Shown: piece by piece, positions 9,150 through 18,566 of the stretch
How the letters are laid out: every line of letters starts with the position of its first letter
How positions within the stretch are numbered: the first letter of the stretch is position 1
Source: Vulcanimicrobiota bacterium
Lineage (GTDB): Bacteria > Vulcanimicrobiota > Vulcanimicrobiia > Vulcanimicrobiales > Vulcanimicrobiaceae
NCBI GenBank assembly: GCA_027306785.1
Contig: DAHUZB010000009.1
Location: 1 to 64,000, forward strand
Length of the DNA: 64,000 nt
Direction: 5' to 3'
The notes under the pieces: model-generated
Seen by the model: only the letters and a program-made list of their open reading frames with translations
The model's database searches: none
What the model was told of the DNA's origin: nothing
Translations under genes and position numbers: made by a program

Positions 9150-10544
9150 ATGCTCGATACGGAGAGCTTGAACCGCCTGCTCGCGCGCGCGCTTCGACGC
9201 GGGGGCGACTACGCCGACATTTTCTGCGAACGCAGACGAAGCTATGCCTTTCGTCTGCAGGAGGGCGCGATTCACGACGGCTCGACCGTGGTGACGCAAG
9301 GGGTCGGCATTCGCGTCGTCATCGGCGAATCGGCCGGTTACGCCTACTCCGACGATCTCTCGCTCGACGCCTTGTTGCAGGCGGCGGATGCCGCGTCGCT
9401 GATCGCGCGCGGTACTCCGAGCGGGGAGCGGCGCTCGATCGATCTCACCGAGATGCGGGCGCCCGCGCTCTACGATCAGCTGCGCACGGAGCATGCGCCG
9501 GCGGCGCAGTACGTCGCGTTGCTCGAGCGCGCCGACGTTGCGGCGCGCGCGTACGACACGCGCATCGCGGCGGTCAACGCGCACGTAACCGACGAACTGC
9601 AGGACGTATGGATTGCGACGAGCGACGGTCGCTACGCGCACGATCATCGTCCGATGATCACACTCGGCGTGCAGGCGGTCGCGAGCGCGAAGCGCGAACG
9701 CGCCTCCGGCTACGTCGGCGACGGCGGCCGGACCTCGATCGCCTACTTCGCCGAGCACACGCCCGAAGAGCTTGCGCGCGACGCGGCGCGGATCGCCGCG
9801 ATCAACGTGGACGCGCGTCCGGCGCCGGCGGGCGAGATGGAGATGGTCGTCGGCGCGGGCGGCGGCGGCGTGCTCCTGCACGAAGCGGTCGGGCACGGCC
9901 TCGAGAGCGATTTCAACCGGCGCGGGACATCGCTCTACGCCGGACGCGTGGGCGAACGCGTCGCAAGCGAACTCGTGACGATCTACGACGACGGCAACCT
10001 TCCCGAAGAGCGCGGCAGCATCACCGTCGACGACGAAGGCGTGCCGGGAGCGCACAAGGTGCTCGTGGAGAAGGGCGTGCTGCGCGGCTACATGCAAGAC
10101 ACGCTCAACGCGCGCTTGATGGGCGTCGAATCGACGGGCAGCGGACGCCGCCAGTCGTTTCGCTTCATGCCGCAGCCGCGCATGTGCAACACCTACATGC
10201 CGAACGGCGACGCGAGCGTGGAGGAGATCATCGCCTCGACCAAGCGCGGCATCTACGCGAAGTCGTTCTCGGGCGGACAAGTGGAGATCAGCAAAGGCGA
10301 CTTCGTCTTCATGATCGCCGAAGGTTATTTGATCGAGAACGGCGCGATCACGGCGCCCGTGAAGAACGCCACGATCGTCGGGAACGGTCCCGACGCGATG
10401 ACGAAGGTGACGGCGGTCGCGAACGATAGCCGCCTCGCGCGTCGGCATTACACGTGCGGGAAGGGCGGCCAGCACGTGCCGGTCGGCGTGGGAATGCCGA
10501 CGGTCAAGATCAGCTCGATCACGGTCGGAGGGACGCAGGAGTGA
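9150..10544 (+). CDS. tldD: TldD-type metallopeptidase
   Basis: The 464-aa protein starts at ATG with AGGAG five bases upstream (9141-9145), which settles the start. The zinc motif HEAVGH (HExxxH) lies in a GAGGGGVLLHEAVGHGLES context, diagnostic of TldD, the catalytic half of the TldD/TldE heterodimer that degrades unfolded peptides and processes modified peptides. The partner gene follows with a GTGA overlap, so the complex is made from one message. It sits in the same forward run as two other peptidase genes. Confidence 0.95.
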   Translation: MLDTESLNRLLARALRRGGDYADIFCERRRSYAFRLQEGAIHDGSTVVTQGVGIRVVIGESAGYAYSDDLSLDALLQAADAASLIARGTPSGERRSIDLTEMRAPALYDQLRTEHAPAAQYVALLERADVAARAYDTRIAAVNAHVTDELQDVWIATSDGRYAHDHRPMITLGVQAVASAKRERASGYVGDGGRTSIAYFAEHTPEELARDAARIAAINVDARPAPAGEMEMVVGAGGGGVLLHEAVGHGLESDFNRRGTSLYAGRVGERVASELVTIYDDGNLPEERGSITVDDEGVPGAHKVLVEKGVLRGYMQDTLNARLMGVESTGSGRRQSFRFMPQPRMCNTYMPNGDASVEEIIASTKRGIYAKSFSGGQVEISKGDFVFMIAEGYLIENGAITAPVKNATIVGNGPDAMTKVTAVANDSRLARRHYTCGKGGQHVPVGVGMPTVKISSITVGGTQE

Positions 10545-11872
10545 CGCAGGACGAAGCACTCGTGCTCGCGCGCGCGGCGGTTGCAAGCGCGCAGCGGGCC
10601 GGTGCGCGCGATGCCGAAGCGACGCTGCACGTGACGCGTCGCTTTCACGCGGAGGCGCGCGATCGCACGATCAGCAAGCTCGAACAGAGCACGGGCCGCT
10701 CGCTGCATCTCCGCATCTTCGATGACGGCCGTCGTGTGGCCGTCACGACCTCGGATCTCACGGCCGAGGGGATCGATCGTGTCGCGCGCGAGGCGGTCGC
10801 GCAGGCCGCGTTCATCGCGCAGGATCGCTATGCAGCGCTGCCCGATGCGTGCGGGCGCTTTGCGGGCGAGCTCGATCTTTACGATCGCGCGCTCGCCGAG
10901 CGCAACGACGCGGAGAAGGTCGACGACGTGCTCGCGCTCGAGCGGTTGATTCGCGCCGCCGATCCGCGCATCGTCAATTCGAGCGGATCGAATTACGCCG
11001 ACACGCTCTCGATCGTCGCGCTCGCGAATTCGCTCGGCTTCGCCGACGCGTACACCTCGACGCGGGCTTCGCGTTCGTCGAGCCCGGTAGCCGAGGACGG
11101 AGGCGTGAAACGCACGGCACACTACGGAACCGCCGCCCGACGTCTGCGCGAACTCGAACCGAACGACGTGGTCGCGGCGCTTGCCGCGCGGCGCACGGTC
11201 GAGATGTTCGGGGCACGCAAGCCCGCGACGATGCGCGTTCCGGTGATCTTCGAGCGCGACGTGGCCGCCGCCGTCCTGAGCGATCTTTTCTCCGCGATTA
11301 GTGCCTCGAACGTGGCCGTCGGAAACTCGTTTCTCGCCGATCGCATCGGCGAGCGCATCGGCAGCGAGCAATTGACGATCGTCGACGACGGCACGCTCGC
11401 GGGACGACTCGGCAGTTCGCCGTTCGACGGCGAAGGGGTGCCGACGCGTCGCACCTCGGTCTTCGAAGCGGGCGTGCTGCGTACGTTTCTCTACGACAGC
11501 TACTACGCGCGTAAGCTGGGAGCGCAGACCACCGGGAACTCCACCGGCGGCGGCATCGGCGCGAACAATTTCTACCTCGAGGCCGGGCCGCACGCGCTCG
11601 AGGAGCTGATCGCGAGCACCGCGCGCGGCGTCTTGGTGCTCGATACGATCGGTTTCGCCACCGAGCACGCGACCGGAACCTACAGCCGAGGCGCGCGCGG
11701 CTTCATGATCGAAGACGGTGCCTTGGCCTACCCGATCGACGAATTCACCGTCGCCGGGCACTTCGGCGAGATGCTCGCCGCCGTCGATGCGGTTGGAAAC
11801 GACTTGCGATTCGACGGCTCGATCGTCTCACCGTCGTTCCGCGTCGCGGAGATGACGATCAGCGGCAACTAA
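10541..11872 (+). CDS. pmbA: TldE/PmbA-type subunit of the TldD-TldE peptidase
   Basis: The 443-aa protein starts at GTG 10541, preceded by GGAGGG and overlapping the tldD stop. It has the TldE fold signatures NSTGGGIGANNFYLEAG and TYSRGARGFMIEDG near the C-terminus and lacks the HExxxH zinc motif, as expected for the non-catalytic partner. Its pairing with tldD is the standard arrangement. It probably forms a cytoplasmic heterodimer whose cavity unfolds and feeds peptides to TldD. Confidence 0.94.
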   Translation: MTQDEALVLARAAVASAQRAGARDAEATLHVTRRFHAEARDRTISKLEQSTGRSLHLRIFDDGRRVAVTTSDLTAEGIDRVAREAVAQAAFIAQDRYAALPDACGRFAGELDLYDRALAERNDAEKVDDVLALERLIRAADPRIVNSSGSNYADTLSIVALANSLGFADAYTSTRASRSSSPVAEDGGVKRTAHYGTAARRLRELEPNDVVAALAARRTVEMFGARKPATMRVPVIFERDVAAAVLSDLFSAISASNVAVGNSFLADRIGERIGSEQLTIVDDGTLAGRLGSSPFDGEGVPTRRTSVFEAGVLRTFLYDSYYARKLGAQTTGNSTGGGIGANNFYLEAGPHALEELIASTARGVLVLDTIGFATEHATGTYSRGARGFMIEDGALAYPIDEFTVAGHFGEMLAAVDAVGNDLRFDGSIVSPSFRVAEMTISGN

Positions 11873-11888
11873 CTCGACGGAGGTGGCG

Positions 11889-13331
11889 ATGGCCCAGGTC
11901 GCGATCAGCGTAACGCTTATCATGCGCATCGAAATGCCGAACGAGGACGGTGCCTTCGGCACGCTCGCGACCGCGATCGGCGATGCGGGCGGACAGGTCG
12001 CCGCGGTCGATATGCGCTCGGTCACCCGCACGCGCGTCGTACGCGACGTGACGATCAACGTGTCGAGCGACGTGATCGGCAACGAGGTGCGTCGGTCGAT
12101 CGAGCGGCTCGAAGGCGTGCGCATCCTCTCGGTCTCCGACTCCACCTTTCTCGCGCATCTGGGCGGCAAGATCCGCGTGGAGCCGAAGATCCCCGTGAAG
12201 ACGCGCAAGGATCTCGCGACCGTCTACACGCCCGGCGTCGCGCGCGTCTCGATGGCGATCGCGGCCGACCCGAACAAAGCCTTTTCGCTCACGATCAAAC
12301 GCAACACCGTCGCCGTCGTTTCCGACGGAACCGCGGTGCTCGGGCTCGGCGACATCGGACCGCTCGGCGCGCTCCCGGTGATGGAGGGCAAGGCGATGCT
12401 CTTCAAACAGTTCGCCGACATCGACGCCTTCCCGATCTGCCTCGACACCAAGGATGTGGACGAGATCGTCGAGACCGTGGTGCGCATCGCGCCGGTCTTC
12501 GGCGGGATCAACCTCGAGGATATCTCGGCGCCGCGCTGCTTCGAGGTGGAGCGGCGGTTGATCGAGCGGCTCGACGTGCCGGTGATGCACGACGATCAGC
12601 ACGGGACGGCGGTGGTGATTCTCGCGGCGCTCATCAACGCGGCGAAGGTGGTCGACAAGGATCTGCACGATCTGCAGGTCGTGGTCTCCGGCAGCGGCGC
12701 CGCGGGCACCGCGACCATCAAGATGCTGCTCGAAGCGGGCGTTCGCGACGTGATTCCGGTCGATCGCAACGGTGCCCTCAACCGCGACGATCGCTACGAG
12801 AATTCGCATTGGAGCTGGCTCGCCGAACATACGAATCGCGAGAACCGTCACGGCGGACTCGCCCAGGTGCTGGCGGGCGCCGACGTCTTCATCGGGGTCT
12901 CGGCGCCGGGCATCCTCCAGCCCGAGCACATCGCGACGATGGGGCGCGACCCGATCGTCTTCGCCATGGCGAATCCGACCCCGGAGATCATGCCCGACGT
13001 CGCCGCGCCGGTCGCCGCGGTCGTGGCGACCGGGCGATCGGACTTTCCCAATCAGGTGAACAATCTGCTCGCCTTCCCGGGCATCTTCCGCGGGGCGCTC
13101 GACGTGCGGGCGAGCCGGATCACCGAGCGTATGAAGCTGGCCGCGGCCTACGCGATCGCCGCCATGGTGACCGACGACGAGCGCAGCTCCGAGTACATCA
13201 TCCCGAGCGTCTTCGACCCGCGCGTGGTCGACGCGGTCGCCAAGGCCGTGGCCGCCGCGGCGATCGACGAAGGCGTCGCGCGCCGGTCGATTGTAAAGAA
13301 TGACGACGAAGAGCACGACATAAGGGTGTAG
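11889..13331 (+). CDS. NAD-dependent malic enzyme with N-terminal ACT domain
   Basis: The 480-aa protein starts at ATG 11889 with a perfect GGAGG at 11879-11883. Residues about 1-80 form an ACT-like regulatory domain (MRIEMPNEDGAFGTLATAIGD). The malic enzyme core follows: YTPGVARVS, KRNTVAVVSDGTAVLGLGDIG, metal-binding region PVFGGINLEDI and the NAD(P) loop VVSGSGAAG. It oxidatively decarboxylates malate to pyruvate in the cytoplasm. The ACT domain suggests allosteric control by a small metabolite, perhaps an amino acid; the ligand is not known from sequence. Confidence 0.94.
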   Translation: MAQVAISVTLIMRIEMPNEDGAFGTLATAIGDAGGQVAAVDMRSVTRTRVVRDVTINVSSDVIGNEVRRSIERLEGVRILSVSDSTFLAHLGGKIRVEPKIPVKTRKDLATVYTPGVARVSMAIAADPNKAFSLTIKRNTVAVVSDGTAVLGLGDIGPLGALPVMEGKAMLFKQFADIDAFPICLDTKDVDEIVETVVRIAPVFGGINLEDISAPRCFEVERRLIERLDVPVMHDDQHGTAVVILAALINAAKVVDKDLHDLQVVVSGSGAAGTATIKMLLEAGVRDVIPVDRNGALNRDDRYENSHWSWLAEHTNRENRHGGLAQVLAGADVFIGVSAPGILQPEHIATMGRDPIVFAMANPTPEIMPDVAAPVAAVVATGRSDFPNQVNNLLAFPGIFRGALDVRASRITERMKLAAAYAIAAMVTDDERSSEYIIPSVFDPRVVDAVAKAVAAAAIDEGVARRSIVKNDDEEHDIRV

Positions 13332-13365
13332 AGGATTTGCCGCCAAGGATAGGAGCGCACCCCGG

Positions 13366-14058
13366 ATGGCCTTAGCCCGGATACTCGTGATCGAGGACGA
13401 CGACGACGTCGCCCGGCTCGAGCAGACCGTCTTGGAACGAGCCGGATACGAGATCCGCGTCACCGGAAGCGGCGCGGAGGGCTTGGAGCTCGCCGACAGC
13501 TACAAGCCCGATGTCGTGATCCTCGATGTCGGGTTGCCCGACATCTCGGGGCTCGACGTCTGCACCTCGCTCTCGAACTCGAACAATTGCTACATCCTGA
13601 TGGTGAGCGGTCACTCGCGCGAACAGGATATTCTGCTCGGTCTCGGTCTCGGCGCGGACGACTACATCACGAAGCCGTTCTCCGGCAACGAGCTCGTGGC
13701 GCGCGTGGCGTCGTTTCTCCGTCGCCGCGAGAAGAGCCAGCAGCGGCGCGAGGGCGCGAACATCCTCAACCTCGGCGCGGCCTATCTGGATCGCGATTTT
13801 CACACGCTCGTCCACGACGATGAGACGATCACGCTCACCGCGCTCGAATTTCGTCTGCTGTGGTTCCTCGGTGAGGCCGAAGGACGACTGCTCACGCGCG
13901 CGCAGATTCTCGAACACGTGTGGAACGATACCTCGGGCGTGCCGACCCGCGTGGTCGACGTGCACGTCGCCGCGCTGCGCAAAAAGCTCTCCGAGGTCGA
14001 AGCGCCGCTCGAGATCTCGAGCGTGCGCGGCATCGGCTACCGTCTCGACAAGAAGTAG
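13366..14058 (+). CDS. OmpR/PhoB-family response regulator
   Basis: The 230-aa protein has a receiver domain with an acidic pocket (EDDDD), phospho-acceptor Asp54 in VVILDVGLP and the conserved Lys in YITKPF. A C-terminal winged helix (about residues 130-230) carries the LTALEFRLLWFL and TRVVDVHVAALRKKL signatures. No sensor kinase gene is adjacent on either side, so it is an orphan regulator within this window and its signal cannot be inferred. It lies 34 bp after the malic enzyme gene. Confidence 0.93.
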   Translation: MALARILVIEDDDDVARLEQTVLERAGYEIRVTGSGAEGLELADSYKPDVVILDVGLPDISGLDVCTSLSNSNNCYILMVSGHSREQDILLGLGLGADDYITKPFSGNELVARVASFLRRREKSQQRREGANILNLGAAYLDRDFHTLVHDDETITLTALEFRLLWFLGEAEGRLLTRAQILEHVWNDTSGVPTRVVDVHVAALRKKLSEVEAPLEISSVRGIGYRLDKK

Positions 14059-14077
14059 TAACGCGCGAACTCGCCCG

Positions 14078-14097
14078 TCGACAGGCTCAGGGTGACA
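14078..14097. repeat. Widespread intergenic repeat, TCGACAGGCTCAGGGTGACA type
   Basis: The 20 bases match, in one orientation, a motif I recognise as recurring in intergenic DNA of many unrelated bacterial genomes (reverse form: gTCAcCCTGAGCCTGTCGA). It sits in the 42-bp gap before the MocR-like gene, and the possible GTG start at 14092 lies inside it. Only one copy was noticed in this window. Its function is unknown. Confidence 0.6.
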
Positions 14098-14100
14098 CAC

Positions 14101-15579
14101 GTGAGGGTCGATCTGGGATTGCGGCTGGAGGCGGGCGACGCGCGGCCGCTCTACGTGCAACTCGCCGATCAGCTCGTCGAAGCGATCGCTTCCGAGCGGC
14201 TCGCGCCCGGTGCGCGGCTGCCCGCGATGCGCGAGCTCGCGCGCGAGTTGAACTGCGCGCTCGTCACCGTCTCGCAAGCCTACGAGTTGCTCGCGGCGCG
14301 CGGGCGCGTGATCGCGCGCGTCGGTAAGGGCACCTTCGTCGCGCCGCCGCCCGAATCGACCACGCCCTTCGCGCGGCGCTGGGAGCCCGACGCGACACGC
14401 TTCGCGCGCGCGCAGCGTCTGGAAGGCGTGATGGAGCAGCTCACGCGCGCGACCGCGCCGGGGGCGATCTCGCTCGCCGCGGGACATCCGGCGCCGGAGA
14501 CCTTTCCGCTGCACGATTTCGGGCGCGCGCTGCATCGCACGCTGCTCGACGATCCGCCCGAAGCGATGCAGTATCGCTCGTCGACGGGCGACGCCGATCT
14601 CTGCGAGACGCTGGCGGGTTTTCTGCGCGGACGCGGCTGCGCGAGCGCCGAGGCGGGCGACGTGATCGTCTGCAGCGGCGCGCAGCAAGCCGTCGATCTC
14701 GTCGCCCATCTGCTGCTCAACGAAGGCGATGTCGTCGCGAGCGAGAGTCCCGCCTTCACCGGAACGCTCGGCGTCTTCGACGCGCGCAACGTCACCTACG
14801 TCGAAGTGCGCAGCGACGCCGACGGCGTGCGTCCCGACGACGTGGAGCGCGTCTTCGCGGAGCATCGGCCGCGGCTGTTCTACGTGAATCCGATCGCCCA
14901 AAATCCCACCGGCGCCGTGCTGCCCAAGCGACGCGCCAAGCAGATCGTCGCGCTCGCGCGCCGCTACGACGTCGTGATTCTCGAAGATCAGACCGGCTGG
15001 CAACTCACCTACGACGCGACCGCGCCGCCGCCGCTTGCCGCTTTCGATACCGACGGGCGCGTGCTCGTGATGGAGAGCCTCTCGAAATCGATCTTTCCGG
15101 CGCTGCGCATCGGCTATCTCTACGCCAAAGGCGCGATCGCGGAGGCGCTCGAGGTGGCGAAGGTACGGGCCGATGTCTTCACGTCGACGCTTACGCAGCG
15201 CGCGCTCTGGCGCTTCATGAACTCGCCCGCGTACGCGCGCCATTGGCGCAGCGCCCGCGCGCTCTACCGCGCGCGGCGCGATGCGTTTCTCGAGGCACTC
15301 GCCGAGTTCGTACCGTGGGCCGACGTACAGGCGCCCGCCGCGGGCGTGAACGTGTGGCTCGCGCTGCCGCCGCGCCTATCGACGCAGGCGGCGTTCGATG
15401 CATGCGCGCGCGAAGGCGTGCTCGTGATGCCTGCCGAGCCGTTCTACCCCACGCGCACGGGGCCGCCCGCGATCCGTCTTTCGTTCGGGCATCTCGACGA
15501 GGCGACCGCGCGCGAAGGCGTGCGCCGCGTGGGCAGAGCGCTGCCGTTCGAGCGCATCAAGGCGTCGCGGAATTCGTGA
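14101..15579 (+). CDS. MocR-type GntR regulator fused to class I aminotransferase
   Basis: About 492 aa. Residues 1-80 are a GntR winged helix (RLPAMRELARELNCALVTVSQAYELL, with GKGTFV closing the wing), followed by a fold-type I aminotransferase domain. The PLP lysine lies in MESLSKSIFPALRIGYLYA, and the NPIAQNPTGAVL segment is the usual Asn/Pro motif. MocR proteins bind PLP and an amino compound to control transcription, often of a neighbouring gene; some are true aminotransferases. GTG 14101 (with AGGGTGA upstream) is preferred over GTG 14092. It converges with the next gene and overlaps it by 23 bp. Confidence 0.88.
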   Translation: MRVDLGLRLEAGDARPLYVQLADQLVEAIASERLAPGARLPAMRELARELNCALVTVSQAYELLAARGRVIARVGKGTFVAPPPESTTPFARRWEPDATRFARAQRLEGVMEQLTRATAPGAISLAAGHPAPETFPLHDFGRALHRTLLDDPPEAMQYRSSTGDADLCETLAGFLRGRGCASAEAGDVIVCSGAQQAVDLVAHLLLNEGDVVASESPAFTGTLGVFDARNVTYVEVRSDADGVRPDDVERVFAEHRPRLFYVNPIAQNPTGAVLPKRRAKQIVALARRYDVVILEDQTGWQLTYDATAPPPLAAFDTDGRVLVMESLSKSIFPALRIGYLYAKGAIAEALEVAKVRADVFTSTLTQRALWRFMNSPAYARHWRSARALYRARRDAFLEALAEFVPWADVQAPAAGVNVWLALPPRLSTQAAFDACAREGVLVMPAEPFYPTRTGPPAIRLSFGHLDEATAREGVRRVGRALPFERIKASRNS

Positions 15580-16159
15580 AGCGGTAGTCGCTGTAGACTT
15601 CGCGCACGTGCTCTTGCAGCCAAAACATGAAACCGCTGCCGGTGATGTCGATGCGGATCGATGCGGGTAGCCAGCGTCCGTCGAATCCCGCGTAGCGCTG
15701 ATCGAACGTGACCGTGACGATCTTCGCGTCGTCGCCGTCACCGTGCGTCGTACCGCTCGCATCGAGCGGCCGAAACGATGCCGCATCGGCGATCAGCGAT
15801 GAGAAAGCGCCGTCGTGATGCGCGTCGCAGCGCGATGCTAGCGTGAACCGCACCGCCGCGATGCCCTGGTAGGTCGTCGGCTGCTCGCTCGTCGCGCGGT
15901 AGCATTTCGGATCGAAGAGCGGATGCGAGATCGGATTGGTATCCTTGACGTCGCCGTTGCCGCCGCTGCTGCTTTGGATATCGAGGTGCGTTCGGCCGGA
16001 GATCACCTTGCCGTCGGCGACGCGGACGACCACGCGCGCGTCGCGGTTCTCCGCATGGATACCGCTGATCCGGTCGCGGGCCGCGTAGGACACGTAGGGA
16101 GCGAGCTGCTGCTTGGCGAGCAGGTCGACGACCCGCTGATAATCGGCTTGCGCATTCAT
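15557..16159 (-). CDS. Hypothetical protein
   Basis: This 200-aa product is not recognised. It has no signal peptide or membrane segment, and no catalytic motif is visible. It is mixed alpha/beta with a Gly/Ser-rich stretch near residue 70 and a beta-rich C-terminal half with alternating aromatic residues, which would suit a lipocalin- or LolA-like fold, but that is only an impression. ATG 16159 is chosen because the open frame beyond it runs antisense into the divergent propeller gene. The 85-bp gap to that gene must hold both promoters. Confidence 0.6.
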   Translation of the reverse strand: MNAQADYQRVVDLLAKQQLAPYVSYAARDRISGIHAENRDARVVVRVADGKVISGRTHLDIQSSSGGNGDVKDTNPISHPLFDPKCYRATSEQPTTYQGIAAVRFTLASRCDAHHDGAFSSLIADAASFRPLDASGTTHGDGDDAKIVTVTFDQRYAGFDGRWLPASIRIDITGSGFMFWLQEHVREVYSDYRFTNSATP

Positions 16160-16244
16160 GCCCCATCTACGCCCCGGCCCGCGCTCAGGTTTCGAAGAGG
16201 GAAGGTCCCACGGGAGGCGCGTCCGTAGCCTACGGGTCGTGAAG

Positions 16245-18557
16245 ATGCGAGAACCCTTGGCGGCGGCGTTGGCCGCCGTTTTGTTGGCAGCCGTGCCGCG
16301 CCCGGCACCGTTGACCGTGTACTCCTCCCCCGTCGGCAACCGTCCGGCCGGAGCAAACGCCGTGCATCGTACCGATGCCGTGCTGCCCGACGGGCGGATC
16401 GCGGCGCCGCTCGGGCTCTCCACCTTCGTCGGCACCAATCCGCTCGGCGTCGCCGTGACCCCCGACGGCCGCTACGCGATCGTGAGCAACGACGAGCAAC
16501 TGCGCAACGCGCCGAGCACGGCGCCTCTGCCCGAACTCGTGCCCGGCTACTCGCTCGCGGTCGTCAATGCGAAGACGATGCACGTGGCGAGCGTCTTCCA
16601 GTCCGACGGCGATGCCTTCTTCGTGGGACTCGCCGCGGTGCACGACCCGGCGAATCCCGCGCAGACGATCGTCCTCGCCTCCGACGGTCCGAACGGCTGC
16701 GTGCGCGTCTTCGACCTCGCCGCCGACGGTTCGCTCACGGCCGAGCCCGCGACGATTCCGGTTGCCGGGTTTCCCGCCACGATCGATATCTCGCCGAACG
16801 GGCGCATCGCCTACGTTACGAGCAATCTCGGCGATCGCGTCACCGCGATCGATATCGCCGCCCGCCGCGTGCTGCGCTCCGCGCCCACCGGCTACGCCCC
16901 GTACGGCACGGCGGTGAGCGCCGATCGCGCGTATGTCACGAACGGCGGCTTGAGCACCTATGCGCCGCTTCCGCGTCCGACCGATGCGCCGCGCTTCGGC
17001 GCGCCGAACGCGGACATCGACAAATCGTCCTCGCTCTCGGTCGTCACCCTCGATAGCGACGGCAACATCGCGGCCGACGCGAACGCCGCGAGCATCGTGC
17101 GCATGGATCCGATTCCCGACGGCACCGAGATCATCGGCGGGGCACGCCCGGGAGCGATCGTGGTGCGTCGCGACGGCGCCTACGCGTACGTCGCGCTCTC
17201 GAACGTCGACCGCGTCGCGACCGTCGCGCTGCGCCCCGAGCCGCGCGTGATCAGCGGGCTCGATCTCCGACTCTTCGTAAACGCGCCCTACGGCACGCAG
17301 CCGAGCGCCGAAGCGCTCTCCGCCGACGGCAAACGGCTCTATGTCGCGCTTGCCGGACTCAACGCGGTCGCCGTGCTCGACGCGCGCAATCCCGCCCAGT
17401 TGCATCGGCTCGGGCTGATCCCGACCGGCGCTTATCCCTCGGCGCTCGCGCTCTCGCACGACGGCCGGTTTCTCTACATCGCAAGCGCGCACGGCGTCGA
17501 CGGGTGGGGCATCCTGCAGCGCGTCGATACCAAGACGGTGCCGCTGATGAAGGCGACGCTCTCGGCGCTGCGGTACACGCGTTCGGTCAAGGTCGCGCGC
17601 CCGAATCCGGTGGTGCCGCCGCTGCGCTCGAAGCGCCGCAGTAGCGCGATCGACCACGTCGTCTATATCTCGATGGGCGTCGGCACGTACGACATGTTCT
17701 TCGGACCGTCGCCCGCTTTCTCGACGCCGAACCTGCAGGCGCTCGCCGCGCAGTACGGTCTCGCCCGGAACTTCTACGCAAACGAGCTCAACCTCGATGC
17801 GAACGCGCAGGTCGCCTTCGGCGGCTCGGCCACGCTCTACGCGCAGCAGACGCTCCACGTGAGCGGCGGCCGCGGCGGGTTCGATGCGCACGCGCAGGAC
17901 CCCGAGGAGTACCCTCGTCTCGGCTACATCTTCAACGCGCTCGCCCGCGCCGGGCTCAGCTATCGCGACTACGGCGCGCTTTTGAATCTCTCGGGCTACG
18001 AACCGCGGGCGAAGGCGCCGCTCGGCGGCGTCTACACCCGCGACGTGCCCGCGCTCGCCGCGCTCGACGGACACGTGGACCTGCGCTATCCCGGCTGGAA
18101 CCCCGAGATCACCGACGCCTCGCGGGCCGCCGACTTCGAGGCCGACATGGGCCGGTTGATCGACGCGGATCGGGAGCCCGATTTCACCTACGTCTGGCTG
18201 CCGACCACCGGGACCCCCGCGAGCACGGCCGACGCCGACCGCGCGCTCGGGCAGATCGTGGCCTTCCTCTCGCGCTCGCCGCACTGGTCCTCGACCGCGA
18301 TCTTCGTGGTCGGCGACGGGGTGACCGGGGGCATGGTCGACCGGGTCAATCCGGCTCGGAGCTTTGCGCTCGTCGTCTCGCCGCTCGCCAAACCCGGCTA
18401 TCGCGGCAAGGCGCACCTCTCGGTCGCGAGCGTGGTGAAGACCGAAGAGGAGCTGTTGGGGCTCGAACCGCTCGCGCTCGGGGACCTTCTCTCGACCGAC
18501 ATGGCGGATTTTTTCGGTGACGTCCCGTATCCGACACCGTACCAACCCTTGCCATAG
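16245..18557 (+). CDS. Secreted beta-propeller with degenerate phosphoesterase domain
   Basis: The 770-aa protein has a signal peptide (MREPLAAALAAVLLAAVPRP). Residues about 50-460 form a YVTN-type seven-bladed beta-propeller with repeated TPDGRYAIVSN, SPNGRIAYVTSN and SHDGRFLYIASA blades. From about residue 465 it matches the alkaline/phosphoesterase superfamily domain that is often fused to such propellers. The metal-binding signatures are altered: IDHVVYISMGVGTYDMFFG where the family has an ENRTYD-like motif, a Thr-Thr-Gly where NDHT is expected, and VVGDGVTGG where an E-D-D motif is expected. It is therefore probably a binding protein, not an enzyme. Confidence 0.8.
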   Translation: MREPLAAALAAVLLAAVPRPAPLTVYSSPVGNRPAGANAVHRTDAVLPDGRIAAPLGLSTFVGTNPLGVAVTPDGRYAIVSNDEQLRNAPSTAPLPELVPGYSLAVVNAKTMHVASVFQSDGDAFFVGLAAVHDPANPAQTIVLASDGPNGCVRVFDLAADGSLTAEPATIPVAGFPATIDISPNGRIAYVTSNLGDRVTAIDIAARRVLRSAPTGYAPYGTAVSADRAYVTNGGLSTYAPLPRPTDAPRFGAPNADIDKSSSLSVVTLDSDGNIAADANAASIVRMDPIPDGTEIIGGARPGAIVVRRDGAYAYVALSNVDRVATVALRPEPRVISGLDLRLFVNAPYGTQPSAEALSADGKRLYVALAGLNAVAVLDARNPAQLHRLGLIPTGAYPSALALSHDGRFLYIASAHGVDGWGILQRVDTKTVPLMKATLSALRYTRSVKVARPNPVVPPLRSKRRSSAIDHVVYISMGVGTYDMFFGPSPAFSTPNLQALAAQYGLARNFYANELNLDANAQVAFGGSATLYAQQTLHVSGGRGGFDAHAQDPEEYPRLGYIFNALARAGLSYRDYGALLNLSGYEPRAKAPLGGVYTRDVPALAALDGHVDLRYPGWNPEITDASRAADFEADMGRLIDADREPDFTYVWLPTTGTPASTADADRALGQIVAFLSRSPHWSSTAIFVVGDGVTGGMVDRVNPARSFALVVSPLAKPGYRGKAHLSVASVVKTEEELLGLEPLALGDLLSTDMADFFGDVPYPTPYQPLP

Positions 18558-18566
18558 CTAGGAATC

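Noticed and set aside
16230-18545. 771-aa reverse-strand open frame
   Set aside because: It is a complementary shadow of the propeller gene, which has a signal peptide and real domain motifs.
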